Notes: generated by a model from the letters alone, not told the origin. A stretch of DNA of 64,000 nt from Rhizobium esperanzae (GCF_014197615.1 NZ_JACIFY010000010.1:62001-126000), one strand, 5' to 3'; positions 36,816 through 46,625 are shown, counted from the stretch's first letter. Made by a program: numbers and translations.

Positions 36816-37624
36816 TGCTTCAGTCCGCAGACACATTCGATGCCGCCGGCAGGACGGAAAAACACCTGGCCAAAGACAAGATCGCGCTGGAGAAGGTCAA
36901 TTTCTATTACGGCGACGCCCATGCGATCAAGGATGTGAGCCTGAACTTTCCCGAGCGCCAGGTCTCGGCCCTGATCGGCCCGTCCGGCTGCGGCAAGTCC
37001 ACGCTGCTGCGCATCCTCAACCGCATCTACATGCTCTATCCGAAGATGCGCGCCACCGGCTCGATCAAGCTCGACGGCAAGAACATCCTCGACCCCGGCT
37101 TTTCGATGAACGAGCTGCGCGCCCGCGTCGGCATGGTGTTCCAGAAGCCGGTGCCGTTCCCGATGTCGATCTACGACAACATCGCCTATGGCATTCGCCA
37201 TCACGAGCGCCTCAGCAAGGCCGAGATGGACGTCCGCGTCGAGCAGGCGCTGCGTCAGGCCGCCCTCTGGGATGAGGTCAAGGACAAGCTGAAGGGCAGC
37301 GGCCTCGGCCTTTCCGGCGGTCAGCAGCAGCGTCTCTGCATTGCCCGCGGCGTGGCGCTGCGCCCGGAGGTCCTGCTTCTCGACGAGCCGACCTCGGCCC
37401 TCGATCCGATCTCGACCGCCAAGGTGGAAGAGCTGGTCGCGCAGCTGAAGGCCGAATTCACGATCGTCATCGTCACCCACAATATGCAGCAGGCAAGCCG
37501 CATCTCCGACAATACCGCCTTCATGTATCTCGGGGAGCTGATCGAATACGGCCCGACCGCGCAGATCTTCCAGTCGCCGAAGGTCAAGCGCACCGAGGAC
37601 TACATCACCGGCCGTTACGGCTGA
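36812..37624 (+). CDS. pstB: Phosphate ABC transporter ATP-binding protein PstB
   Basis: A 270-residue ATPase energising PstCA. Walker A is G-P-S-G-C-G-K-S-T, the signature is L-S-G-G-Q-Q-Q-R, Walker B is [11 protein letters not shown], and N-R-I-Y-M-L-Y-P is typical of PstB. Two adjacent ATG codons (36812, 36815) are possible starts; AAGGTGGGA precedes them. In many rhizobia phoU and phoB follow pstB, but here the next gene is an unrelated convergent P450. Confidence 0.96.
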   Translation: MMLQSADTFDAAGRTEKHLAKDKIALEKVNFYYGDAHAIKDVSLNFPERQVSALIGPSGCGKSTLLRILNRIYMLYPKMRATGSIKLDGKNILDPGFSMNELRARVGMVFQKPVPFPMSIYDNIAYGIRHHERLSKAEMDVRVEQALRQAALWDEVKDKLKGSGLGLSGGQQQRLCIARGVALRPEVLLLDEPTSALDPISTAKVEELVAQLKAEFTIVIVTHNMQQASRISDNTAFMYLGELIEYGPTAQIFQSPKVKRTEDYITGRYG

Positions 37625-37639
37625 CCTGCGATCCCGGGA

Positions 37640-38884
37640 TCACCACTGCAGATCCAGCCGGTCGAGCCCGTGGAAATGGTAGACGTCCTTGACCACGGGC
37701 GTCTTTGCCAGCCTCAGGCCGGCAAGCCTTGCAAACAGGATCGGCAGCACGACGTTGAGTTCCAGCCGTGCCAGCGGTGCGCCGATGCAGAAATGGATGC
37801 CGGCGCCGAAGGAGAGGTTGGCTGCCTCGTTGCGGTCGGGGCGGAAGGTGAGGGGATCGGTGAATTTCGCCGGGTCGAGATTGGCGGCGGCGAGAACGAG
37901 GCTGACCTTGTCTCCGCGCTGGAAGGAGACGCCATCGATTTCGGCCGGCTCGAGTGCCCAGCGCTGGAAGATGTGGACCGGCGCGCAGATGCGCAAGGTT
38001 TCCTCGACGGTGCGCTCCGTCGCTGCTTCGTCGCGGAAGAGTTCCGCCGGATCCGAGCCGCTGTCGAGGATGGTGCGCACCGAATTGCCGATCTGGTGCA
38101 CGGTCGCCTCATGCCCGGCGTTGAGCAGCACGATCGTCGTCGAGATCAGCTCCTCCTCGCTCAGATACTGGCCCTTGTGCTCGGTGTGGATCATGTGGGT
38201 CAGCAGGTCGTCGCGCGGCTCGGCGCGGCGCTCTGCGATCACAGTCCTGACATAGTCGGAAAATTCCTTCGCCGCCCGTTCGGCCTCGTCCTCCTGTTCG
38301 CGCGTGCGGCTGAACATGTACATACGGACATAGGCGTGCGACCAGGCGAGCAGTTGCGGTCCCATCTCCTCGGGAATGCCGATCATCCGGGCGATCATCG
38401 TCACCGGGATGATGTCGGCAAAGGCCGAGAGCAGCTCGACCTCGCCCTTCTCCGCGAAGCCGTCGATCAGCCGGTTGGCGAGTTCGGCAAGCTCGGGTTT
38501 CATCTTCTCGACATGGCGCGAGACGAAGGCGCGGTTGACGAGCGTGCGCAGCCGCGTGTGCTCCGGCGGTTCGAGTTCGAGCAGGGAATAACGCTCCGAG
38601 AGGTCGAAACTGGCAAGATGCGGCATCGGCTCGGCAAGGCCGAGTTCCTCGCGGCTGGCGATATGCAGGATCTGCCGGCCGAAGCGGCGGTCGCGCAGCA
38701 GTCCGTTCACATGGTCGTAGCCGCTGAAGAACCACTGCTTCTGCTCGCTCCAGTAGAATGTCGGGCAATGGGCGTGAAGCGCGGCATAGACGGCATTCGG
38801 ATTGCTGTAGAAGCCCGGATTGCGGGCGTCCAGCGAGACGTGGCGGCGGGCAGGGTCGATCGAAAGAAAGGGCGGTATCATCAT
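37640..38884 (-). CDS. Cytochrome P450
   Basis: A 414-residue soluble haem monooxygenase of bacterial class I type. The I-helix motif L-L-N-A-G-H-E-A-T-V, the K-helix E-T-L-R-I-C-A-P-V (E-x-x-R) and the haem-cysteine loop L-S-F-G-A-G-I-H-F-C-I-G-A-P-L-A-R are all intact. The I-helix has H-E-A-T in place of the commoner E/D-T. Two adjacent ATG codons at the start. No ferredoxin or reductase gene adjoins, so redox partners are shared with the chromosome. Substrate unknown. Confidence 0.92.
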   Translation of the reverse strand: MMIPPFLSIDPARRHVSLDARNPGFYSNPNAVYAALHAHCPTFYWSEQKQWFFSGYDHVNGLLRDRRFGRQILHIASREELGLAEPMPHLASFDLSERYSLLELEPPEHTRLRTLVNRAFVSRHVEKMKPELAELANRLIDGFAEKGEVELLSAFADIIPVTMIARMIGIPEEMGPQLLAWSHAYVRMYMFSRTREQEDEAERAAKEFSDYVRTVIAERRAEPRDDLLTHMIHTEHKGQYLSEEELISTTIVLLNAGHEATVHQIGNSVRTILDSGSDPAELFRDEAATERTVEETLRICAPVHIFQRWALEPAEIDGVSFQRGDKVSLVLAAANLDPAKFTDPLTFRPDRNEAANLSFGAGIHFCIGAPLARLELNVVLPILFARLAGLRLAKTPVVKDVYHFHGLDRLDLQW

Positions 38885-39037
38885 GCCCCGAGGCTTAGCG
38901 GATTTGCCGGGCCTCGAAAAGATGTCGGGGCAGGGGCGTTCTCGACCGCACGTCCAAGGCTCGCGCGGTCGGATGCTTCATCACTTGAAGATTTGCTCAC
39001 AACCCCGAGAATCGATTCCGGTTTCCGGAATCTTGAG

Positions 39038-40291
39038 TTAGCCGGCGCGCGACAGCGTGCCCATGCGCCGCAAAGCCTCGACCTGATCGTCGACCGTCGG
39101 CACGAGTTCGCCGGCGGTGCTGCTCGGCGTGGCCGGCGCCGGTGCTGCGGCCTCGGCTTCGCCGAAGGTGACCGTACAATTGCGGCCGGCGGCCTTCGCC
39201 GCATAGAGCGCCCGGTCGGCAGCCGAGATCAGCTTGTCGATATTGGCGTCGATCGAGGCCGCGAGCGCGATGCCGATGCTGACGGTCGCCGGAACGATCG
39301 CCTCGCCGGTGCTGATGGGAAGACGGCAGAATTCGGTGCGGATCGCTTCGGCGATCGCCTCGGCTTCCGTCTGGTCGGCGACGGCGGCAAAGGCTGCGAA
39401 TTCTTCGCCGCCCATACGGCCGAAGATGTTGTTCGGAATATACTGGCGGGCCATCCGCGCGAAGGCGGTCAGCACGGCATCGCCGGACTGGTGGCCGAAA
39501 CGGTCGTTGACGCGCTTGAAATGGTCGAGATCGAAGAGCATCACCGCGACCTGGCGCTGGTCGTCATGGGCTTTTTCCTGGATGGCGCCGAAATAGCCGA
39601 GCAGACCGCGGCGGTTGAGGACGCCCGTCAGCGAATCGGTCAGGGTGAGGGCGCGCAGGTGCCGTTCGGAGCGTTCCATGATCAGCCGGCAGGTGAAGGC
39701 GAAGGCAATGGTCAGCAGGAAGGCGCTTGCCATGGCGGAGGCGCCGCCGAGATTGGTTGCCTCGATATCGCTCGGCAGGGTCAGCGCCATCGTCAGCGCC
39801 GAGCCGAAGCACAGGCAGCCCTGGATGACGAACACGCCCATCAGCTTGATCCGCGTGCGCTCACGGCGCATGTCGCCGGCGGCGACAGCGAGCGCCAGCG
39901 CCGTCGCACCCGTCGCCGAAGCGAGGTTGTAGAGCACCACCCGGTTTGAATAGTCGTTGTTGACCCAGGGCAGGAAGACACCGGCCAGCCAGATTGCCGG
40001 CGGCAGCAGCGCCCACCATTCGATCCGCTTGCGGTCGAGCGCCAGAAAACCTGCCACCCAGGCGCTCTGGCCGAGCAGGGCAATGGCATTGCCGATCTCT
40101 ATGGACAGCACGCTCGGCACCTGGCCGCGCAGCGCGATCATCGCAAAGCCGATGCCGGTCAAAAGGAAGCCGAGGCCCCAATAGAGATAGGCCTCGTTCC
40201 GGACATTGTGGCGCCAGGCGACGAACAGCACCAAAGCGAGCGTCATGGCCTCCGAACACCAGATGGCGAGACCTGTAGCGATATTGAACAC
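39038..40291 (-). CDS. Membrane diguanylate cyclase (GGDEF)
   Basis: A 417-residue protein with six to seven hydrophobic segments filling the first 210 residues (a membrane sensor with no periplasmic domain) and a C-terminal GGDEF domain. The active loop is M-G-G-E-E-F, preceded by D-L-D-H-F-K-R-V-N-D-R-F-G-H-Q-S-G-D. I see no RxxD inhibitory site. It should make cyclic-di-GMP from two GTP. The start is GTG at 40291. The first residues M-F-N-I-A-T-G-L resemble other rhizobial members. Confidence 0.88.
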   Translation of the reverse strand: MFNIATGLAIWCSEAMTLALVLFVAWRHNVRNEAYLYWGLGFLLTGIGFAMIALRGQVPSVLSIEIGNAIALLGQSAWVAGFLALDRKRIEWWALLPPAIWLAGVFLPWVNNDYSNRVVLYNLASATGATALALAVAAGDMRRERTRIKLMGVFVIQGCLCFGSALTMALTLPSDIEATNLGGASAMASAFLLTIAFAFTCRLIMERSERHLRALTLTDSLTGVLNRRGLLGYFGAIQEKAHDDQRQVAVMLFDLDHFKRVNDRFGHQSGDAVLTAFARMARQYIPNNIFGRMGGEEFAAFAAVADQTEAEAIAEAIRTEFCRLPISTGEAIVPATVSIGIALAASIDANIDKLISAADRALYAAKAAGRNCTVTFGEAEAAAPAPATPSSTAGELVPTVDDQVEALRRMGTLSRAG

Positions 40292-40715
40292 GGCAGCAAC
40301 CCCTTGCCCGTCGGCCCCCTGTTGGGCCTTTGTCTGTCGGCCCTGATTAGACCTGTCTGTTGGGTCGCATCCTTGCCGAGGAAGTTCGCCACTTCCTTAA
40401 TGTTGCCGCACTGCGGCATGGTTTTCGGCCGATATCTGCCGGTAGGCTTTCCGTCGGGTAAACGTGTGTGAGCATCGTCGAATGGAGTAAGGCTTCCTTC
40501 ATCCTGTCGCGGAGAAAAGCCGGGGGAGGCGGCGCCTAGGGCTCGCCGTCGGCGGGCGTTTGGGAGAAAGAGGCTCCGAACGGCCGCCTTGCCCCGCCTT
40601 CTTAATGTTATCCCAATGCGTGTCTTGAAGAGGAGGGCCGGGACACTCTATGTAGGGATAAGACATTTTCTTTGATTCCCGGCGCCGGCCGGCGAGACGT
40701 TGACAAAGGACGCAC
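40292..40715. other. Intergenic region upstream of clpP
   Basis: A 424-base gap between divergent genes. It should hold the promoters of the diguanylate cyclase and clpP; the possible heat-shock promoter is listed separately. No gene is supported. Confidence 0.5.
40624..40653 (+). promoter_or_regulatory. Candidate heat-shock (RpoH) promoter of clpP
   Basis: CTTGAAG (40624-40630) and TCTATGT (40647-40653) match the alphaproteobacterial RpoH pattern (CTTG, about 17-18 bases, C-N-TATNT) with one mismatch in the -10. It ends 62 bases before the clpP start, and clpP is a known heat-shock gene. Confidence 0.45.
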
Positions 40716-41345
40716 ATGAGAAACCCAGTCGATACCGCAATGGCCCTCGTGCCGATGGTCGTGGAACAGACCAACCGCGGTGAACGCTCCTACGACATCT
40801 ATTCCCGCCTGTTGAAGGAACGCATCATCTTCCTGACGGGTGCCGTCGAAGACCACATGGCGACGCTCGTCTGCGCCCAGCTTCTCTTTCTCGAGGCCGA
40901 AAACCCGAAGAAGGAAATCGCCCTCTACATCAATTCGCCGGGCGGCGTCGTCACCGCCGGCATGGCGATCTACGACACGATGCAGTTCATCAAGCCCGCG
41001 GTTTCGACGCTCTGCATCGGCCAGGCCGCCTCCATGGGCTCGCTGCTTCTGGCCGCCGGCCACAAGGACATGCGCTTCGCCACCCCGAATTCCCGCATCA
41101 TGGTGCATCAGCCCTCGGGCGGCTTCCAGGGCCAAGCTTCGGACATCGAGCGCCACGCCCGCGACATCCTCAAGATGAAGCGCCGCCTCAACGAGGTCTA
41201 TGTCAAGCACACCGGCCGTACCTATGAGGAAGTTGAAAAGACGCTCGATCGTGACCATTTCATGGATGCGGACGAAGCCCAGGGCTGGGGCGTCATCGAC
41301 AAGGTTCTGACGTCGCGCCTCGAAATGGAAGGCGAACAGGCCTAG
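40716..41345 (+). CDS. clpP: ATP-dependent Clp protease proteolytic subunit
   Basis: A 209-residue serine protease forming the ClpP tetradecamer that degrades proteins fed by ClpX/ClpA. The nucleophile is in G-Q-A-A-S-M-G-S-L (about residue 106), the histidine in M-V-H-Q-P-S-G-G, and the aspartate near D-R-D-H-F-M-D-A. The N-terminal extension of about 15 residues (propeptide) is usual. AAGGA precedes the ATG. Followed, after a hairpin-rich spacer, by clpX. Confidence 0.97.
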   Translation: MRNPVDTAMALVPMVVEQTNRGERSYDIYSRLLKERIIFLTGAVEDHMATLVCAQLLFLEAENPKKEIALYINSPGGVVTAGMAIYDTMQFIKPAVSTLCIGQAASMGSLLLAAGHKDMRFATPNSRIMVHQPSGGFQGQASDIERHARDILKMKRRLNEVYVKHTGRTYEEVEKTLDRDHFMDADEAQGWGVIDKVLTSRLEMEGEQA

Positions 41346-41648
41346 TAATTAATTGGGATGGTGTTTTCGTCGCCACAGTTCTATCTCATTTGTGATCGAA
41401 CAAGGCTTTCAACTGGCGACGAAGACGCTAATAGTAACTATTAATGCTATGTTGAATTTTTATGACATAGCATTCGGCATTCGAAGGGGAATTCGTTGCC
41501 GCCGGAACCCGGACATGATTGATTGGGAACCGGTTCGTAGCCCCTGAAGCCCTTCTCGGCAAAGGCTCCGGAAACGGAGTGCCGCCAGGAGCTGATAGAG
41601 TGGACCGCGATTTCGCCTTGAAATGCGGCGTGCTGGAAGGAAAGTGAT
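41346..41648 (+). other. clpP-clpX spacer with inverted repeats
   Basis: A 303-base non-coding gap. It holds a 15-base perfect palindrome TAATAGTAACTATTA (41429-41443) directly followed by an 8-base hairpin TGCTATGT / ACATAGCA (41445-41472), in AT-rich DNA, and a longer-range TTTCGTCGCCA / TGGCGACGAA pair. These could be an operator, an RNA structure, or both for the clpX promoter. Confidence 0.45.
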
Positions 41649-42926
41649 ATGAGCAAGGTCAGCGGCAGCAACGGCGGCGACTCCAAGAACACGCTTTATT
41701 GTTCGTTCTGCGGAAAGAGCCAGCACGAAGTCCGGAAACTGATTGCCGGACCGACCGTCTTCATCTGCGATGAATGCGTCGAATTGTGCATGGACATCAT
41801 CCGCGAGGAGAACAAGTCCTCGATGGTCAAGTCCCGCGACGGCGTTCCGACGCCCCAGGACATCATCAAGGTCCTCGACGAATACGTCATCGGCCAGCGG
41901 CAGGCGAAGAAGATCCTGTCGGTCGCCGTTCACAACCATTACAAGCGCCTGGCGCACGCCTCCAAGAACGGCGAAGTCGAGCTGGCCAAGTCGAACATCA
42001 TGCTCGTCGGCCCGACAGGCTGCGGCAAGACCTATCTTGCCCAGACGCTCGCCCGCATCATCGACGTTCCCTTCACCATGGCCGATGCGACGACACTGAC
42101 CGAGGCCGGTTACGTCGGTGAAGATGTCGAAAACATCATCCTGAAGCTCCTGCAGGCGGCCGACTACAATGTCGAGCGTGCCCAGCGCGGCATCGTCTAC
42201 ATCGACGAAGTCGACAAGATTTCGCGCAAGTCCGACAACCCGTCGATCACTCGCGACGTCTCGGGCGAGGGCGTGCAGCAGGCGCTCTTGAAGATCATGG
42301 AAGGCACGGTTGCCTCCGTTCCGCCGCAGGGCGGCCGCAAGCACCCGCAGCAGGAATTCCTGCAGGTCGACACGACGAACATCCTGTTCATCTGCGGCGG
42401 TGCCTTCGCCGGTCTTGACAAGATCATCTCCGCCCGCGGCGAAAAGACGTCGATCGGCTTCGGCGCCACCGTCAAGGCCCAGGACGACCGCCGCGTCGGC
42501 GAAGTCCTGCGCGAACTGGAGCCGGAAGACCTGGTCAAGTTCGGCCTCATCCCCGAATTCATCGGCCGTCTGCCGGTTCTGGCGACGCTCGAGGATCTCG
42601 ACGAGGATGCGCTGATCCAGATCCTGTCGGAGCCGAAGAATGCGCTGATCAAGCAGTATCAGCGTCTGTTCGAGATGGAAGACGTCGAACTGACCTTCCA
42701 CGAGGATGCGTTGCGCGAAATCGCCCGCAAGGCGATCGTCCGCAAGACCGGCGCCCGCGGCCTTCGCTCGATCATGGAGAAGATCCTGCTCGATACGATG
42801 TTCGAACTGCCGACGCTGGAAGGCGTGCGCGAAGTAGTCATCTCCGAGGAAGTGGTACGCGGTTCGGCCCGTCCGCTTTACATCTATGCCGATCGTCAGG
42901 AAGAAAAGGCCAACGCCTCGGCGTGA
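41649..42926 (+). CDS. clpX: ATP-dependent Clp protease ATP-binding subunit ClpX
   Basis: A 425-residue AAA+ unfoldase that delivers substrates to ClpP. The N-terminal zinc-binding domain is intact (C-S-F-C-G-K then [10 protein letters not shown]), Walker A is G-P-T-G-C-G-K-T, Walker B is I-V-Y-I-D-E-V-D-K, and the ClpP-docking loop region G-F-G-A-T follows. In alphaproteobacteria ClpXP degrades cell-cycle regulators such as CtrA. The ribosome site GGAAAG lies before the ATG; a terminator follows. Confidence 0.98.
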
Positions 42927-42955
42927 CCTTGAGACTTTCGCACGATTATTTTGAG

Positions 42956-42981
42956 GGGCTTGCCATAGGCGAGCCCCTTTC
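42956..42981 (+). terminator. Terminator after clpX
   Basis: Stem GGGGCTTGCC / GGCGAGCCCC (one wobble pair), three-base loop, followed by TTTCTATTT, 30 bases after the clpX stop. Confidence 0.7.
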
Positions 42982-43347
42982 TATTTGAAAAACCATCCAA
43001 GGCGCTGTTAGTATTTTGCCGGTGGGACCGAAATTGACTTTGCCGATGTTTCGCAAGGGCCGATGTTGCGTAAGGTAGAGTGCTTGGCAATGATGCGGTG
43101 ATTCCGTAGGCCTATTGGTGGTGTTTGTATTTTAGCCGGGTCGGAAGTGGTAAGCGCCGGTCCAGCCACGCGTTTCATAGTGTTGGCGTTCCGTTGTAAC
43201 AAAGCTGTCACATCCGGGGAACGCGGGCGTTAGCGTGGCTTGAAAAGCGTAGTCAGGACCTCCACTTGTAGAACCAAGTGAGAGTGCCGGCCGGTCCCAA
43301 GCGGCCGTGCAGAGAGCCCGGCAACGGGACGATGGAAAGGACTTAAA
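42982..43347. other. Intergenic region upstream of lon
   Basis: A 366-base gap containing the lon promoter region. Apart from the possible heat-shock promoter listed below, no gene, RNA or repeat is recognised. Confidence 0.4.
43239..43267 (+). promoter_or_regulatory. Candidate heat-shock (RpoH) promoter of lon
   Basis: CTTGAAA (43239-43245) is an exact -35 match for RpoH. CTCCACTT (43260-43267), 14 bases on, resembles the enteric -10 CCCCATNT but fits the alphaproteobacterial form poorly. It ends 80 bases before the lon start. Confidence 0.3.
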
Positions 43348-45765
43348 ATGACAAAGAAAACGTCTGTAGCGAGCAGTACTGCCTATCCTGTTCTGCCCTT
43401 GCGCGACATCGTGGTTTTCCCGCATATGATCGTGCCGCTGTTCGTCGGACGGGAAAAGTCGATCCGTGCGCTCGAAGAGGTCATGGGCTCCGACAAGCAG
43501 ATCATGCTGGTGACGCAGATCAACGCCAGTGACGACGATCCGGATCCTTCCGCGATCCACAGTGTCGGCACCGTGGCGAACGTGTTGCAGCTCCTGAAGC
43601 TGCCCGACGGCACCGTCAAGGTTCTGGTCGAAGGCCGCGCCCGCGCCGAGATCGACACCTATACCAGCCGTGAGGATTTCTATGAGGCGCTCGGCCATGT
43701 GCTCGAGGAGCCGCATGACGATCCGGTCGAACTGGAAGCCTTGTCGCGTTCGGTCGTCTCCGAATTCGAGAGCTATGTGAAGCTCAACAAGAAGATTTCG
43801 CCTGAAGTGGTCGGTGCTGCCAGCCAGATCGACGACTATTCCAAGCTCGCCGATACGGTCGCCTCGCATCTGTCGATCAAGATCACCGAGAAGCAGGAGA
43901 TGCTGGAAACCACCAGCGTCAAGGCTCGCTTGGAAAAGGCCCTCGGCTTCATGGAAGGCGAGATCTCGGTCCTGCAGGTCGAAAAGCGCATCCGCTCGCG
44001 CGTCAAGCGCCAGATGGAGAAGACCCAGCGCGAGTACTACCTGAACGAACAGATGAAGGCGATCCAGAAGGAACTCGGCGACGGCGAGGAAGGCCGCGAC
44101 GAGATGAGCGAACTGGAAGAGCGCATCGCCAAGACCAAGCTCTCCAAGGAGGCCCGTGAAAAGGCCGATGCCGAGCTGAAGAAGCTGCGCCAAATGAGCC
44201 CGATGTCGGCTGAAGCCACCGTCGTGCGTAATTATCTGGACTGGCTGCTCGGTATTCCCTGGGGCAAGAAGTCGAAGATCAAGGCCGATCTCAACAATGC
44301 CGAGAAGATCCTCGAAGCCGATCACTTCGGTCTCGACAAGGTCAAGGAGCGCATCGTCGAATATCTGGCTGTGCAGGCCCGCGCCACCAAGATCAAGGGT
44401 CCGATCCTGTGCCTCGTCGGCCCTCCGGGCGTCGGCAAGACCTCGCTCGCCCAGTCGATTGCCAAGGCGACCGGCCGTGAGTACGTCCGCATGGCGCTTG
44501 GCGGCGTTCGCGACGAAGCCGAAATCCGCGGTCACCGCCGCACCTATATCGGCTCGATGCCCGGCAAGGTCATCCAGTCGATGAAGAAGGCGAAGAAGTC
44601 CAACCCGCTCTTCCTGCTCGACGAGATCGACAAGCTCGGCCAGGATTATCGTGGCGACCCGTCTTCGGCCCTGCTCGAGGTGCTCGATCCGGCTCAGAAC
44701 TCGACCTTCATGGACCACTATCTGGAAGTCGAATACGACCTGTCGGACGTGATGTTCATCACGACGGCGAATACGCTGAATATTCCGGCGCCCCTGATGG
44801 ACCGCATGGAAATCATCCGTATCGCCGGCTACACCGAAGACGAAAAGCGCGAGATCGCCAAGCGGCATCTGCTGCCGAAGGCCATCAAGGAACATGCGTT
44901 GCAGCCGGAAGAATTCTCGGTCAGCGACGACGCCCTGATGGCGATCAGCCAGCAGTACACCCGTGAAGCCGGTGTGCGCAGCTTCGAACGCGAACTGATG
45001 AAACTCGCCCGCAAGGCGGTCACCGAGATCATCAAGGGCAAGACGAAGTCCGTTCACGTGACGGCCGCCAACATCTCCGACTATCTGGGCGTTCCGCGCT
45101 TCCGCCACGGCGAAGCCGAGGGCGAGGATCAGGTCGGCGTTGTCACCGGTCTTGCCTGGACGGAAGTCGGCGGCGAGCTGCTGACCATCGAAGGCGTGAT
45201 GATGCCGGGCAAGGGCCGCATGACGGTCACCGGCAATCTGAAGGACGTCATGAAGGAATCGATCTCGGCGGCGGCCTCCTATGTCCGCTCGCGCGCTGTC
45301 GATTTCGGCATCGAGCCGCCGCGCTTCGACAAGAGCGACATCCACGTGCACGTGCCGGAAGGCGCAACACCGAAGGATGGCCCCTCGGCCGGTGTCGCCA
45401 TGGCGACTGCGATCGTCTCGATCATGACCGGTATCCCGGTGAACAGGCATGTGGCCATGACCGGTGAAATCACCCTTCGCGGCCGGGTGCTGCCGATCGG
45501 CGGTCTCAAGGAAAAGCTGCTCGCAGCGCTTCGCGGCGGCATCAAGAAGGTGCTGATTCCGGAAGAAAACGCCAAGGACCTGGCGGAGATTCCCGATAAC
45601 GTGAAGAACAGCATGGAGATCATCCCGGTCTCCCGCATGGGCGAGGTGATCAAGCATGCGCTGATCCGGCGCCCGGAGCCGATCGAATGGGACGGCACGG
45701 TGGAAACGCCTGTCATCACATCGGTCGAAGGCCTTGATGAGACAGGCGCAACCATAGCGCATTGA
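43348..45765 (+). CDS. lon: ATP-dependent protease Lon
   Basis: An 805-residue cytoplasmic protease removing damaged and regulatory proteins. The N-terminal substrate-binding domain begins Y-P-V-L-P-L-R-D-I-V-V-F-P, the AAA+ module has Walker A G-P-P-G-V-G-K-T near residue 357 and Walker B L-F-L-L-D-E-I-D-K, and the protease domain has the catalytic serine at about 680 in K-D-G-P-S-A-G and its lysine in I-G-G-L-K-E-K. Length and order are standard. AAAGGAC precedes the ATG; a strong terminator follows. Confidence 0.98.
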   Translation: MTKKTSVASSTAYPVLPLRDIVVFPHMIVPLFVGREKSIRALEEVMGSDKQIMLVTQINASDDDPDPSAIHSVGTVANVLQLLKLPDGTVKVLVEGRARAEIDTYTSREDFYEALGHVLEEPHDDPVELEALSRSVVSEFESYVKLNKKISPEVVGAASQIDDYSKLADTVASHLSIKITEKQEMLETTSVKARLEKALGFMEGEISVLQVEKRIRSRVKRQMEKTQREYYLNEQMKAIQKELGDGEEGRDEMSELEERIAKTKLSKEAREKADAELKKLRQMSPMSAEATVVRNYLDWLLGIPWGKKSKIKADLNNAEKILEADHFGLDKVKERIVEYLAVQARATKIKGPILCLVGPPGVGKTSLAQSIAKATGREYVRMALGGVRDEAEIRGHRRTYIGSMPGKVIQSMKKAKKSNPLFLLDEIDKLGQDYRGDPSSALLEVLDPAQNSTFMDHYLEVEYDLSDVMFITTANTLNIPAPLMDRMEIIRIAGYTEDEKREIAKRHLLPKAIKEHALQPEEFSVSDDALMAISQQYTREAGVRSFERELMKLARKAVTEIIKGKTKSVHVTAANISDYLGVPRFRHGEAEGEDQVGVVTGLAWTEVGGELLTIEGVMMPGKGRMTVTGNLKDVMKESISAAASYVRSRAVDFGIEPPRFDKSDIHVHVPEGATPKDGPSAGVAMATAIVSIMTGIPVNRHVAMTGEITLRGRVLPIGGLKEKLLAALRGGIKKVLIPEENAKDLAEIPDNVKNSMEIIPVSRMGEVIKHALIRRPEPIEWDGTVETPVITSVEGLDETGATIAH

Positions 45766-45806
45766 ATGGCCTGGGCCACATTTATGCCCCATTGGAGCAA
45801 AACACG

Positions 45807-45838
45807 AAAAAAGGCTGGCGTTTTCGCCAGCCTTTTTT
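45807..45838 (+). terminator. Rho-independent terminator after lon
   Basis: Stem AAAAAAGGCTGGCG / CGCCAGCCTTTTTT with a TTTT loop and a built-in T-run: a near-ideal bidirectional terminator. Confidence 0.93.
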
Positions 45839-45971
45839 GTGAAAACGTCATGGAGACGCTTGCTTTTCCTTGATTTGCAGGGCTTTTGGGTTCCCGGCGG
45901 GCCTGATGAAACCTATTCGGCGCCTAGCTTACTATTGAGTCGTTTCATACCATTTAGAAAGGGGTGGAAAC

Positions 45972-46247
45972 ATGAACAAGAATGAACTCGTGTCCGCAGT
46001 CGCCGAAAAGGCAGGACTGACGAAGTCTGACGCGGCTTCCGCTGTTGACGCGGTTTTTGACGTTGTCCAGGCTGAACTCAAGAACAAGGGCGACATCCGC
46101 CTCGCGGGTTTCGGCAGCTTCACCGTTTCTCATCGCGCCGCAACGAAGGGCCGCAACCCGTCGACGGGTGCTGAAGTCGACATTCCGGCTCGCAACGTGC
46201 CGAAGTTCACGCCCGGCAAGGGCCTGAAGGACGCCGTCAACGGCTGA
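45972..46247 (+). CDS. hupB: DNA-binding protein HU
   Basis: A 91-residue histone-like protein that bends and compacts DNA. Starts M-N-K-N-E-L-V-S-A-V-A; the DNA-contacting arm has G-F-G-S-F-T-V and R-N-P-S-T-G (the intercalating R-N-P motif), with the end I-P-A-R-N-V-P-K-F. GAAAGGGGTGGAAAC precedes the ATG. Placement after lon is widely conserved in proteobacteria. Confidence 0.97.
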   Translation: MNKNELVSAVAEKAGLTKSDAASAVDAVFDVVQAELKNKGDIRLAGFGSFTVSHRAATKGRNPSTGAEVDIPARNVPKFTPGKGLKDAVNG

Positions 46248-46298
46248 TTTAAGATTATCCGCCAGCCGTAAACGAGACCGGCTGTGCAGGATTTTTAG

Positions 46299-46328
46299 AG
46301 GGGTTCGGCTTTGCCGGACCCCTTTTTG
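46299..46328 (+). terminator. Terminator after hupB
   Basis: Stem AGGGGTTCGGC / GCCGGACCCC (one wobble) with a TTT loop, followed by TTTTTG. Confidence 0.85.
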
Positions 46329-46391
46329 CTTGGCAGACGCTTTACTTCGGTAGGTCTTGCCGTCGCGCCGGCTTTGATCTACGAGATTTCT

Positions 46392-46540
46392 ATTCTCAGG
46401 GCGGGGTGAAACTCCCCACCGGCGGTAGAGGGTCTCGGCCCAAGCCCGCGAGCGCCTGCTTCCGCGCCCATGCGGGGGAAGGGTCAGCAGATCCGGTGCG
46501 ATTCCGGAGCCGACGGTTAAAGTCCGGATGGAAGAGAATG
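46392..46540 (+). promoter_or_regulatory. FMN riboswitch (RFN element)
   Basis: The sequence carries the conserved RFN blocks in order: CTCAGGGCGGGG, CCCCACCGGCGGT, AGCCCGCGAGCGC, GGTCAGCAGATCCGGTG, ATTCCGGAGCCGACGGTTA and AGTCCGGATG, closed by the basal stem ATTCTC (46392) / GAGAAT (46534). Binding of FMN to such elements shuts expression of riboflavin genes. It lies 86 bases before the transporter gene at 46626; no clear terminator is seen between, so it may act on translation (inference). Confidence 0.95.
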
Positions 46541-46625
46541 AGCATGGCCGCGTGCGGGCAGGGGACTGCCGGCATTGTGTGCCGTCGCCTCATGCGTCCT
46601 GATTTATGTTGGTCCCTAGTTGCGG

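Noticed and set aside
37670-39949. 759-codon plus-strand frame
   Set aside because: Lies antisense to the P450 and the GGDEF gene; long only because of high GC in the third codon position.
43132-45792. 886-codon minus-strand frame opposite lon
   Set aside because: Shadow of the complete lon gene; no ribosome site or domain.
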